From: Abelmoschus esculentus
Taxonomy: Eukaryota; Streptophyta; Magnoliopsida; Malvales; Malvaceae
Direction: 5' to 3'
NCBI GenBank assembly: GCA_035048815.1
Contig: JAUCBN010000017.1
Span: 6,444,936-6,508,935, forward strand
Length of the DNA stretch: 64,000 bases
The position numbers were made by a program, and so were the translations under genes. The notes beneath the pieces are model-generated. The model was not told where the DNA came from and did not search any database. It was given only the letters and a program-made list of their open reading frames with translations. This document shows positions 48,656 through 59,843 of the stretch, piece by piece (position 1 is the stretch's first letter; every line of letters starts with the position of its first letter).

Positions 48656-48682
48656 TTTGGTGTTTTCATTGAATCGTACACC

Positions 48683-49750
48683 ATGGTTAATCACACCGAT
48701 TCAATCAAGTCGTTACAGGATTCGATGAACCTTCATGTGCAAACTCTTTCCTCTTTATAATCTCACGTTGACGATCAAAAATGGTGGAACGCCAGTACCG
48801 AGATGGCTTTGCAGGAGATGGCGCGCCAACTCCAAATGATTTTCGCTCAACTTAGGCTGTCGACATCATCATAAAGGGGTGGTGAGGTATCCACAACTAC
48901 TACAGTTTTAAAAGGGAGAATGAAGGCACGCCAGGACGTCGATGATGTGTTTCCGTTTGCTCCAAAGAAGGTACAGGTCGAACTTTCTTTGTTCTCTGGC
49001 ATAGATCCTGAGGAATGGATCGCCTCGGCTCAGGATTTTTTTGACTTCTATGGGATGGAAGATCACCATCGTGTTACTATAACATCGTTTTGGATGGATG
49101 GAATTGCTCGGGAGTAGTTTCGCTGGATGCAACGCCAACGCCAGTTGGAGGGGTGGTCTCACTTGGTTGAGGCGATTCGTAAACGGTTTGCTGTGGTGGA
49201 AGTGGAATCTCCAAAAGGCCAACTTTCTAAATTGACTCAGCTCACCACTATAGATGATTACCAGACTCAGTTTGAATCTTTGGCATTATGAACCACTAAT
49301 CTGCCGGATGATTTCCTTACGCAATGTTTTATTTCGGGGCTGCGTACTGATATTAAGAATGAGGTTCTGGCTCATGGTTCCAAGCCGATGGTAGAAGTAG
49401 CTGCTTTGGCTCGCTTTCATGAAGCTCGATATCAAGATAAACGATCTATGGGGAGTGTACTTGGGTCGCGTTTGCCTCCGCTGTTGCCTAGTCCCCCTGC
49501 AGATACAAAATTACAACCTGGTTGTCCTCCTCCAGCTGAGATTCATACTGCCATGCCTTCCTTGCAGCCCATTGCATCTCCGCAGCTGAAGCTCAAGCAC
49601 GCCAGGCAAAGGGTCTTTGTTATTATTGTGATGCAAAGTATGTTCCGATTCACATATGTCGCGATCCACAGTTGTTTTGTCTTGACGATGATTTTTTCGT
49701 TAGTTCGCTGCAACAATCTTTGCCTCTTGATACATCTGAGAACCTTTATT
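48683..49750 (+). pseudogene. Gypsy gag remnant
   Basis: Begins MVNHTDSIKSLQDSMNLH, breaks at a stop, continues with VELSLFSGIDPEEWIASAQD, FFDFYGMEDHHRVTITSFWM, WSHLVEAIRKRFAVVEVESP, LTTIDDYQTQFESLA and LPDDFLTQCFISGL (to about 49345), and ends with a proline-rich part and a worn zinc knuckle near 49615 (CYYCDAKYVPIHIC in another frame). This is the usual gag order of plant gypsy elements; stops at about 48760, 49117 and 49290 break it. Confidence 0.9.
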
Positions 49751-49759
49751 CGGTAGAGG

Positions 49760-51041
49760 ATATGGTGATAGATAAGGAACAATCATTGGTGTCGTTTAAT
49801 GCCTTGATAGGGTGTTTTCATCCGAATATAATTCGTGTTTGGGGTGAGATCAAGGGTAAACGAATTTAGATTTTAATTGATGGGGGAAGCACACACAATT
49901 TTGTGTAATCTCGTGTGGCTAAGTTCCTTGGTTTACCCATTATGGCTGCACCTACTTTTCGTGTGATGGTCGGTAATGGTGACAAATTGTCTAATGAAGG
50001 TTGTGTCCGCGATTTGCATCTTCGTATTCAAGGAACTAAGATTCATATCGATTTTTATGTGCTCCCATTGGAAGGAACAAAGATGGTTCTTGGTGTTGTA
50101 TGGATGGCCACGCTCGGTCCTATTACAATGGATTTCTCCATTCTTCAGTTTCAGTTTTAGCAAGGGTCCCAAGTTTATTGCTAGTACGGGGAACCTACAA
50201 AGGATATTTAACAAGTTCAATTACAAACCTTACGTCGGTTTTCTTTTACTCATTGAATGGTTGTATACTATTATTTACATATGCAAGAGGTTTCAACAGA
50301 TGCTACTAATGTTGTATCACCAATATTGGTTGCTATTTTGGATGAGTTTGCTGATGTGTTTGAGCCACCTCAAGACCTTCTATCATCTCACGCCAATGAT
50401 CATGCAATTCATTTACATCCTTTGGCAAAACCAGTGAATGTACGGCCTTATCGATATCCTTACATTCAAAAGGCTGAAGTCGAGCGTTAAGTACAACAGA
50501 TGATGGACCACCATTTGATTCATCGTAGTACTAGTCTATTTTCATCACCCGTGCTTCTAGTTAAGAAGAAGGATGGTTCATGGCATTTTTGTATGGATTA
50601 TCGAGCCTTGAATGCTGTGACTATCAAAGATAAATTTTCAATTCCGACGTTTAAGGAGTTGTTTAATGAGTTGGGTTCATCTTAATTCTTTTCCAAGCTT
50701 GATCTCTTATCAGGCTATCATCAAATTCGTGTCAAAGAATCGGATGTGTATAAAACGACATTCCGTACACATGATGAGCACTACGAGTTTCTAGTTATGC
50801 CGTTCGGCTTGACGAATACACCATCGATATTTCAGTCTACGATGAATGAGATATTTTGCCCATATCTTCTTAAATTCGTACTCATTTTTATTGATGATAT
50901 CCTTATATATAGTCATTCGTGGGAGGATCACTTGCATCATGTTCAGCTTGTTTTGTAATGTTTGCGTGATCATGGGTTTGTCGCCAACCGTTCCAAGTAT
51001 TCCTTTGGTCACTCTTCGGTTGAATATTTAAGATATATTGT
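49760..51041 (+). pseudogene. Gypsy protease and reverse transcriptase remnant (first part)
   Basis: Protease: ILIDGGSTHNFV near 49875 (the usual D(T/S)G reads DGG) and LEGTKMVLGVVWMATLGPIT (about 50075-50130). RT: HLHPLAKPVNVRPYRYPYIQ, FSSPVLLVKKKDGSWHFCMD (about 50530-50600), FFSKLDLLSGYHQIRV, FLVMPFGLTNTPSIFQSTMN and FVLIFIDDILIYSHSWEDHL (about 50875-50930), so the paired catalytic aspartates (FIDD) are kept. The frame stops at several sites, and the coding sequence breaks off at YLRYIV where the first solo LTR enters. Confidence 0.92.
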
Positions 51042-52412
51042 TGATAAATGCTCAATTCACTATCACTTTTTACACCTTTCATGGATAATAATCACTTAAT
51101 CTATACTTACTTGGACTAATATATGTGCTTAATGTGAGATATTTATGTACTTTGCTTTTGTAACATATAAAGATGATATTTATAGAAAAGGCAAGCTTTC
51201 CTGCACTTTTATGCATTTGCAGGAATATCTATTGTCGCGGCAGCAATTGAGTCCGAGGTAGAACCTGAGGCTGCGGTAGAACCTGACGGACAAGTATCGA
51301 TATTGTAGGTGAGCTAAAGAGAAAAATGAGGTGGACATTTCTGGACAAGCAGCACAAGGATCGGAGTTGGGAAGCGAATAGAAAGCCCAAGTCAAAGGCC
51401 ACGCGGGAAAAGAATCCTAGTAGGAATAAACTTGAAAATAAAACAAATATTTTTATTTATTTACTTGACTTGTGTTTTACTCCAAGTTGTATTCCTACTT
51501 TGGAAAGGTTTACCCTATGCCAAGCCTATATAAACCATAACCGTCCAAGGAGAAGAAGCATCAATCACATCGGAGACTAGAGAGTTGAATTCATCTTAGA
51601 TTTTAGAGTTTTTTTTACTTTTCATTATGTTCTAATTTCCTTAAGGCTTAGGTGAAAGTTGTAGAGTATTAGTGAGAAGAGATTGAACTTTGTTTCTTGT
51701 TTCAATGCAATAAAATATCAAGGTTTGCTTATTCTTTGTCATTCTTTGTTCTTGCATTCAAACTCGGGAGAGAAGTTTGTGAGTAATCTATTTATCTACT
51801 ATCGGGAGAGTTAGATTCGCGAAAGGAATAAGTATGATATTTTTCTATTCGGAAAATATTAACTCGGTCAAAGGATAGGTTAGAGTTTCAGCGGCTAAAA
51901 GAAATGTGAGATTGGTTGGTGATTATAATTGATTCACGCCGGGAGGTATCATCAAGGACTGGTCATCAACAGTACTTCGACTTAGGGATAAGCGAATTCA
52001 TCAAAGGACACTTTGCCGAATCTTGGTAAATTCCACCCAAGAGCAAGGGATTGTCGCGGCGGATGACACTTACTGCTGTCGAGGCAGTAAATCTGCAGTA
52101 CTGCTGAGGCAGTGTTGTGTGATTGCATTGGACAGAAACAAGTCAATTGAATCCACTATACAATATAACTGGATCCTGGCCACTTTCTCATTCTGATTAT
52201 TCTCTTCTTATTTAGTTTTCTTTATTCAAGTTATTTAATTTAATCAAATCCAATTAATCTGTGTTTTTACTTTATTTCTTTTACAGAGCAAGAAGACGAA
52301 AGAAGACATATTAAGTAGACCAATCCCTATGGAGACGATACATGATAATACTTATCACTTTATTACTTGCGACGGTACACTTGCACTATTTGTGCACTTT
52401 TTACATGCAACA
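51042..52412 (+). mobile_element. Solo LTR, 1371 bp, inserted in gypsy RT
   Basis: Starts TGATAAATGCTC and ends ACATGCAACA, with ATTGT on each side (51037-51041 and 52413-52417). It has a TATA box, GCCTATATAAACC near 51525, and no protein domain. It shares AATCTATTTATCTACTATCG, GATTCACGCCGGGAGG and CCCTATGG-type blocks with the 8631-9999 solo LTR, and their lengths differ by only 2 bp. Removing it restores the RT order ...EYLRYIV then SGEGLVVDPSKVQAI. Confidence 0.92.
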
Positions 52413-53110
52413 ATTGTATCAGGTGAGGGTCTTGTTGTTGATCCGTCGAAAGTACAAGCTATTCTAGATTTGTCCACGCCTACTACGGTAAAGGATGTTC
52501 GGAGTTTTTAGGCTTGGCTAGCTATTATCACAAATTTATTAAAAATTTTATGACTATTGCTTCACCTATTTCTGACTTGCTTCTAAAGGGGGGTGTTTTG
52601 AGTGGACGACCGAGGCACAGGCTGCGATGGACCAACTTAAGGTTTGTTTATGTTCAGCTTCGGTGTTGTCTCTTCCAAATTTTTCCTTTATGTTTTACGT
52701 CGAAACGGATGCTTCCAATGTAGGTGTGGGGGTTGTTCTAACTTAAGACAAGTGCCCATTGGCGTTCTTTAGCCAGAAATTATGTTCGAGCAACAAGCAT
52801 CCACATATAGCCGCAAGATGTTTGCTATAACCCAAGCCGTGGCTAAGTGGCGTCAATATTTGATTGTCAGAAATTTATCATTGTCACGAATCAACGATCA
52901 TTACGGGAATTGAATCAACAAATCATTCAAACCCCGGAGCAACAATGATGGCTTTCGAAACTAGTTGGGTATGATTTTGATATTCATTATAGACCGGGTA
53001 AGTTGAACGTTGTCGCGGATGCTTTGTCGCGCGAACATATTGCTACGTGTATGGCATTTTCTCGACCACTCTTGGGTATTGTGGAAGTTGTCCGAGCTGC
53101 TACTGTGCCT
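52413..53110 (+). pseudogene. Gypsy RT end and RNase H remnant
   Basis: Continues the RT across the solo LTR: SGEGLVVDPSKVQAILDLST, TTVKDVRSF, then in another frame LGLASYYHKFIKNFMTIASP. RNase H pieces follow near 52690-53030 (YVETDASNVGVG, a stop-containing HIAARCLL-like piece, and YDFDIHYRPGKLNVVADALS). Several frameshifts and stops. Confidence 0.87.
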
Positions 53111-54089
53111 GATCTGGCACTTCATTAGATTTGTTTAGCTGTGCAATAGGGTGAGTCTACTTATTCAGGCTATACGTGTCATGACGGGTTGTTGTTATGT
53201 CATGATCGGGTTATGGTGCCCCAAGAGACTGCGTTGCGTACATTGATCCTGCAGGAGTTCCACAACTCAGTGTTAGGCGGACATGCTGGAATTTCCCGTA
53301 TATTTCATCGGCTTGTGGCAAGTTTTTATTAGGAAAGCCTTCGTAAGGATGTTCGCAAATTTGTGAATGACTGTTAGACGTGTCAGCGTATGAAGAGTTC
53401 AAGTTGGCTCATGCTGGTCTGCTCCAACCTTTACCAATTCTGACTCAAGTGTTTGAGGATATTTCGATGGATTTCGTGGTTGGGTTACCTCCTTTCGATG
53501 GTAAAGAAGTTATTTTCGTCGTGGTGGATCGTCTCATGAAATATGGCCATTTTTTTGGTTTACCTCGGCACTTTGACAGTACGATGGTGGCTAAAATTCT
53601 GGGGCAAGGCGTCGTCAAACTTCATGGCATTCCTCGAACTATTGTTTGCGATCGGGATCGTTTGTTTATGAGTACTATATGGACCGAGTTTGCTCACCTA
53701 CAAGGTACGGAGCTGTGTTTTTCTTCCGCTTATCATCTCCAATCCGACGGCCAAACAAAGGCCTTGAATCGAATCCTTGAGATGTATGGCGGGAGATGAT
53801 CTGCGTCACTGGTTTCGTTATTTGCCATGGGCCAAATATTGGTACAATATAGCTTTTCAATCGTCGGCAAGAATGACTCCCTTCCGAGCCTTATATGGTC
53901 GCGATTCCCCTACAATTTTATCCTATGTTGAAGGTAGTTCTTGCCCTGACCAACTTTCTCAGTCCCTTCTTGATCGAGATGTTGTTTTGAAGGAATTAAA
54001 AAGCAACTTAGAGCAAGCTCAAAATCGGATGAAAATTCAAGCTGATCGACATCGTCGAGAGTTGTCATTGGAGATTGGTAGTTGGGTGT
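53111..54089 (+). pseudogene. Gypsy integrase remnant (first part)
   Basis: A zinc-binding part near 53255-53380 (LGGHAGISRIFHRL, a stop, CQRMK). The integrase core follows with FEDISMDFVVGLPPFDGKEV, VVVDRLMKYGHFFGLPRHFD, KLHGIPRTIVCDRDRLFMS, FSSAYHLQSDGQTKALNRIL, then ARMTPFRALYGRDSPTIL and LEQAQNRMKIQADRHRRELS (to about 54065). The first two catalytic aspartates are visible (MDF, CDRD); the glutamate position reads TKALNR instead of the usual TE-x-x-NR. The frame breaks off at GSWV where the second LTR enters. Confidence 0.9.
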
Positions 54090-56536
54090 TGTTAACACGA
54101 ATTTCTTTTTAAAAAATAATAATAAAATAAATAACTGAAAAATCAAATAAAAAGATAAAAAATAAAAAAAATAAAAAAACAAAAAATTTGAAGATATGGG
54201 AGAGTTTTAGATTTAGTGGGGATTATGTTGAGGGATAGTAGGAGAATATTTAGGGATTTGGTAGTTTTTGATTTGAGTTAGGATTGTTGAAAAATCCTTT
54301 AAATAGAGACCTTCGAATCTGAAAAGAGAGAATGGAATAAAAGGATCTGAAAGTTTGAACTGGCAGAGGAATCGAAGAGAATATGGGAATCGAAGAGGAG
54401 GAGATCGGTGAAAGGCAAACACTTGACGGGAATCATCCGAAAGTATTGGTGAGAGCTTTTTCTTGGTTGTTTCTTACTTTTTTTCATGTTTAGGTTAGAT
54501 TCCGGGAAGATGGATGAGTGTTCTTGAATCCAGGTAGATTTAAGTGTTTTTAGGGTGTCATCCGAGTGGTTTTTGAATGATTAGGGGTGAGATTTAGGTG
54601 CGTTTATGGTGTTTAGATCTAAAAAAATGAGTTTTCGAGATGTTTTCGGTGGTTTTAAAGGTTTCCGGCGAGTTCACCGGTGCTGAAAGTGGTGGCCGAA
54701 ATGTTCGGATGGTGGTCGCCGACAAACTCACTGGAGTGATGGTTAGTGGCGGTAGGTTGGATCTATGGGCGGAGTTCATGGTGTTCCGGGTTGTTGTTCA
54801 TAGTGTTCTTCATGTTCATTGTAGAACAAGATGAACATCATGCTAAAATATGTGTGTTTTGATCCAAAATGGGAAGTTTTTCTAGGTTTTTAGTGTTTGT
54901 AAGAAAACAAGGGAATTTTCTCTCATGAGTCCTTCGAGCTTTAGACTGTTATTCATTTTGGTCCCCAAACACCCTAATTAACCCTTAAAACTTTAAAATT
55001 CACTCAATTAAGTCCTTAGTTTCACTCTAGATCGAACCTCAAGTTCAAAATTTAATCAAATATTAGATGTTAATTAGGTGTTAATTTAATGTTAAGGCTT
55101 AGGAATAATTTAATTAGGTTCTTGGTTGAATTTAATTTAATTTCTAAGGTTGAATTTAAAATTATTTTAATCTAATTAAATCTAGTTTGAACCTAAATTG
55201 AACCCTAAAACTCAAAATTAGTTAATTTAAATATTAGTTAGGTTTAAATTTTTTTTAAAAGGGTTAGAAATTATTCAATTAGGTTCTTAGTTGAATTTAA
55301 TTTAGTTTCTAAGATAAAATTTAAAATTAATTTGACTTTAATTAGGATTAATTAAAATTTAAAGCTTAGGAAAATTTGATTAAATTATTAATTTAATTAA
55401 AAATTTTAAACCTTAAAAGTAATTAAACTTAATTAAATCTAATTCATTCCTTGAAATTGAACTCTTGTCTTTTTTTGTCTTTACCATGTAAGTCCCTTTG
55501 TGCTCAATTTTGATCATCTTGGTTGTAATTCGAACTCCCATATTTTCTAATGAAAAGTGATCAAGTTCTTTTTTTTTATTTATTTTATTTTATTTAATTA
55601 TGTCTCTTTTTAAAAAAATCGCATGACATATTTGTTAGAAGATCACTTAATCATCATTTAGTTAATTAATTTAGAGCCTTCTAGGATTAGTTACTTTAAT
55701 TAATTAAATAGGGAGATAATTAGTAACGATAGTATTTGAATCTTATACCTCGGATACACTGAGAGGTCGGTATTTTGACGTACCATGATGTTGGCCTAAA
55801 GAGTGTACCTTGGTATCAAATTCATGTGCTATTAAAAACCTAGAATTTGATGAAAAAATTTAGGTTTAGAATTAAATAAAATTGGTAGGTAAAAATTAGT
55901 GACATTAGTAAAGTTATTAATTTTATTAAGTGACAAGATGGTAGTGTCCGAGCATTCGGATGTTATCATACACTTGGTGAAATTAATAATTTAAATAGGG
56001 TTTTAATATTTAATTAATGGAGCCTTCCTAGGTTAGAACTTAAAATGAACAAGATAAATAAATGGTCATGCATTTAAACCTTTTGAGGCGAAATTTATAT
56101 TTCTTTAAATTTGGGTGAGATTTCCTATCTAGATGATGTCTCATTCGGCCCGAGTTTAAAAGAGATATATTTTCTTAATCAAAAGGATATCCTCAATTCA
56201 AGTAGTGTTTCTTTAACAATAAAGAATTAAATTAATATCTATATTCAAAATATCAAAATGCCACGTGTAATTAATAAGGTACCAATTTTGGGCGTTTGTA
56301 AGGGTCGTCTTTACACGTAACCGACTCCCGAACCCAAATGTTTTTAACGAATCTCTGGTTTGTTTTATGGTGTCTGGACTACCAAAGTGGCCGATGGCGA
56401 CTCCAAATCTATTTTTAAAATTAAATTATAAACACTTTTTTAAAATTTTGGGTTAAAAGTAATAAAATTCGGATTTCTCAAGATTAATCGCCAGGCTATT
56501 TTTCCACACGTTTTCGGTTTTAAAACGGCCGCGACA
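54090..56536 (-). mobile_element. Solo LTR, 2447 bp (Ogre/Tat-like), minus orientation
   Basis: Plus-strand ends are TGTTAACACGAATTTC and GGCCGCGACA, with GGTGT on each side (54085-54089 and 56537-56541). Read on the minus strand it starts TGTCGCGGCCG and soon shows GGAGTCGCCATCGGCCACTT, ACCAGAGATTCG and GGGTTCGGGAGTCGGTTACG, the same order as in the LTRs at 57165 and 22587. No protein domain is present. Removing it restores the integrase tail: GSWVYVRLHPYRQ. Confidence 0.9.
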
Positions 56537-56973
56537 GGTGTACGTTCGTCTCCATCCGTATCGTCAATTATCGATTCGTTTACAACGTCAACATAAGCTT
56601 AGTCCACGGTATTTTGGTCTATATCGTGTTTTACAACGTGTGGGTTCGGTACAAACTTGACTTGTCAGACTCTACTCATATTCATCCGGTGTTTCATATT
56701 TCGCAACTAAAACCATGTAAGGGAGTGTCGCGGCAGCAGGTTACACCATTGCCTTTGCTCCGTGAGGATGTGTCGTCAAGGGTGGAAGTGTCGAACCTTG
56801 AGGACAAAGTTGAGTCTCCAGGGAACGGTGATGTTGTGGACTCAAGTGTTACCATACAGGCGGGCAGTGTGACTGCACCAATCCATGAAGCAAGCCAGAC
56901 AGTTAATTTGATCCAGAAAAGTAGAAGAGAAAGGAGGATCCCTAGCAAGCTAACAGATTTTGTTCTCACCTAA
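56537..56973 (+). pseudogene. Gypsy integrase C-terminal tail, ending inside the 3' LTR
   Basis: Continues with VYVRLHPYRQ (from 56540), then in a shifted frame YKLDLSDSTHIHPVFHISQL (about 56650-56710), and ends with VNLIQKSRRERRIPSKLTDF and a stop at 56971-56973. The last 46 codons lie within the 3' LTR, which begins at about 56835. Confidence 0.85.
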
Positions 56974-57131
56974 GAATGAGTAATAGTATAAATAAGACTG
57001 TTTGTATAGTGTTTAAGCATTTAAAACCTCTGAATATTCTCCAATTTTCTATCTCAAGCTTTTTGTTTCTCAAGCTTTTTCTTTCTCTAGTTATTCAACC
57101 ACTCATTTCATTTCACTATCAATCCACAACA
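56835..57131 (+). repeat. 3' LTR of the 48.4-57.1 kb gypsy element
   Basis: 297 bp, TGTGGACTCAAGTGTTACC to AATCCACAACA. It carries a small extra duplication (CAAGCTTTTTGTTTCT and CAAGCTTTTTCTTTCT near 57055-57090) that is absent from the 5' copy. Confidence 0.87.
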
Positions 57132-57164
57132 TATTTTTATGAAAAAAATATTAAAATTCAAATT

Positions 57165-59145
57165 TGTCGCGACCGCTTTTGAAAAATGCTGATTTTTAGG
57201 GTGAAAAAGTAGTTCGACGATAAGTTTTTTAACAAAATAATGAATTATCAATTTTAATCTTGAAAATCCCAAATTTAGAAAAATCTTAATTAAATTTGAA
57301 AAATTTTGAATTGGAGTCGCCACCGGCGACTTAGGTAGGCCAGACACCATAAAAATAAACCAGAGATTCATTTTTGAAAAAAACGGTTGGGTTCGGGAGT
57401 CGGTTACGTGTAAGGACGACCCTTACAAACGCCAAAAAATTGGTACCTTTTAAAAAACATTACGTGGCATTTGACATTTTGGAGAAAGATATTAATTTAA
57501 TTTTCCATTGTTAAATGAACATTATTTGAATTTGGATATCCTTTTGATTTAGAAGTTACACCACTTCTAAACTTGAGTTAATCGACACGTCCTCTATATA
57601 GGAAACCTCACCCAAATCTAAAAGAATGTAACTTCCGCCTCAAAAGGCTAAAGTAAAAATGCATGATTATTTTTTTATCTTGTTCATTTTAAGTTCTACT
57701 CCTAGAAAAGGCTTCATTGCTTAAGTTTTTAAGACCTAAGTTACTAGCGTCTACTAGTTATTTACCCTTCCATTTTTAATTCTAAACCTAAGTTTTTATC
57801 AAAATTCTAGGTTTTTAATAACACATGAATTCGATGCCAAGGTACACTCTCTAGGCCAGCATCTTAGTGCGTCAAAACACCAACCTCTTTAGTGTATCCG
57901 AGACATAAGATTCACATGTTATGTTACTAGATTTTCTCCCTAATTAAATTAAATTAATTAATTTAAGTGACTAATCCTAAAAAATGCACTAAATTAATTA
58001 ACCTAAGTTATTTAGGTGACCTCCCTAAAGCATGCTATGCAAGACAACATAAAATAAAGTAAACACGTGATAAAGGAACTTCAAATTTTATTAGAATCAA
58101 GGTACATCATATTACATCAAAATTTCTCTTTCACATGAGTACAAAGGGACTTAAATGAAAAAAAAGATCAAAAGGGACTTGAGAACAAACCATGAACAAA
58201 GGACGAGACTTAAATTAAGTGTGAATTTAAACTTTAAAGCTTTTAGAAATTTTTAATTAAGTTAATTAATTAAACTTTTCTTAACTTCAAATTTTAAACC
58301 TTAATTGAAGTCTAGTGAATTTTAGGTTCAAAAGGTTTAATGGGGATGAATTAAACTTAATTAAGTTGGTTTCTAAATCTTAACTTAGAAATTTTAGATT
58401 AATTAAAAGTTTTAATTAAAATAATCTCTAAGTTTTTAAGAATTTAATTTTGACTTAATTAAAGTTTTGGTGAAATTAAGGTTTATTAGACTTAATGAAT
58501 TTTAAATCTTAACATTTTAGAAATTAATTAAAAATTAATTAAATTAATTAATTAAAATTATTTCCTAAGTTAAAGAATTAAATTAAATCCATTTTAAGTC
58601 TAATTTTAAGTCTTGGGTTAAATTAATTTATATTAGATTTTAAGTAGGTTAAATTAATTTATAAGTCTACTTAGAAATTAACTAAGTTCTAATTTAGGAC
58701 CTAATTAATTTTAAAGTCTTAAAATTAACTTTTACTCTAATTAAACCTAGAATAAATTAAATTAAATCCTAAGAGTTTTAAACTATGGTCTAAGGGACCT
58801 AAATGAATTAATCTAAAGGTTTAGGGACCTAATTGAGGTTTTAAGGGACCTAATTGAATTAATCTAAAGGTTTAGGACCTAATTGAGGTTTTAAGGGACC
58901 TAATTGAATTAATCTAAAGGTTTAGGGACCTAATTGAGGTTCTAGGGGCTAAATTGAATTAATCTAAAGGTTTAGGGACCTAATTGAATGATTTCTAAAA
59001 ACTTGGGGGCTAAAAGGGAAACGGTTCAAAGTTCGAGGACCTAAAGTGTAATTTTACCTATTTGATTAAAGAAACGCGGATTCGGGTTGACCCGGATCCG
59101 ACCCGCCTCAACCCAGCTACCAAAACGGCAGCGTTTTGCCAAGGA
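57165..59145 (+). repeat. Truncated Ogre/Tat-like LTR
   Basis: Starts TGTCGCGACCGC and contains GGAGTCGCCACCGGCGACTT, ACCAGAGATTCA and GGTTCGGGAGTCGGTTACG, like the LTRs at 54090-56536 (reverse) and 22587. Near 59120 it has the palindrome CAAAACGGCAGCGTTTTG. It breaks off at about 59145 into the minus-strand RT of the next element, with no LTR end or duplication visible. Confidence 0.82.
58805..58990. repeat. 51-bp tandem repeat, about 3.6 copies
   Basis: The unit begins GAATTAATCTAAAGGTTTAG and continues GGACCTAATTGAGGTTTTAA before GGGACCTAATT; three near-full copies and one partial. It lies inside the Ogre/Tat-like LTR. Confidence 0.9.
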
Positions 59146-59800
59146 TCAAAAACCCAGCCCTCAAATCTAGCTTCGAGAAGAACACAGCCTCTCCTAATTC
59201 ATCCAGAAGCTCCTCTATCATCGGTATTGGAAAACTATCCCTCACTGTGAGCGGATTTAACCTTCTGTAATCGATGCACATTCGCCTTCTTCTTGACCAT
59301 GACAAAGGGAGAAGAGAACGAATTGTTGCTGTCCCTTATGACTCCCGACTCTATTATTTCCTTCATTAACCTCTCGATTTCATCTTTTTGAAGTGTGGGA
59401 TGTCTATAAGGTTTGACCTTAACAACTGCATTTTCATCCTTCAGCTCGATCTTGTGGTCATGACCCCTCTCAGGTGGCAATCCCTTTGGGGTGTCAAACA
59501 CATATTTAAATTCATCCAACAACTTCTGAATATCAGTATTTCCTTGGCTGAATTCCTTCTTCACCTCTAGTTGAGGATTCATTAACCAAAGAGCAGCCGA
59601 GCAGGGGTTCTGGGAACCTCTCAACAACTTTTCACACCTTTTGAAACCAACATCCTGCAATTTCTCCCACTGTATCCCATCCAACACTACTTCTGTTCCT
59701 TCCTGCTCAAATTTCATCTGAAGTTGAGCAAAGTCCCAAGCGATACTACCCAACCTTGAGAGCCACTCTATCCCTAGCACCATATCGCAACTTCTTAGAG
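59146..59800 (-). pseudogene. Gypsy reverse transcriptase, truncated
   Basis: Begins MVLGIEWLSRLGSIAWDFAQ, then KVKPYRHPTLQKDEIERLMK, VIRDSNNSFSSPFVMVKKK, a frameshift, MCIDYRRLNPLTVRDSFPIP and AVFFSKLDLRAG, where it is cut off. The normal continuation (YHQIRM and the YVDD-type core) is absent, replaced by LTR sequence. One frameshift separates VKKK from the RRLN block. Confidence 0.9.
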
Positions 59801-59843
59801 GAAGAACTAAAAAGTTACTGGTGAATTTGTACTCTTGAACCCT

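Larger units (their letters stand above)
48378..57131 (+). mobile_element. Ty3/gypsy LTR retrotransposon with two nested solo LTRs
   Basis: Short related LTRs lie at 48378-48655 and 56835-57131, with gag, protease, RT, RNase H and integrase remnants in the plus-strand gypsy order between them. Two later LTR insertions (51042-52412 and 54090-56536) interrupt pol; removing them restores continuous motif order. Flanks share ATATTTTT-like sequence, so the target duplication is not resolved. Confidence 0.9.

Noticed and set aside
54213..54834. Several open frames of 60-70 codons near 54.2-54.8 kb
   Set aside because: They fall in the leader half of an Ogre/Tat-like solo LTR and show no domain.
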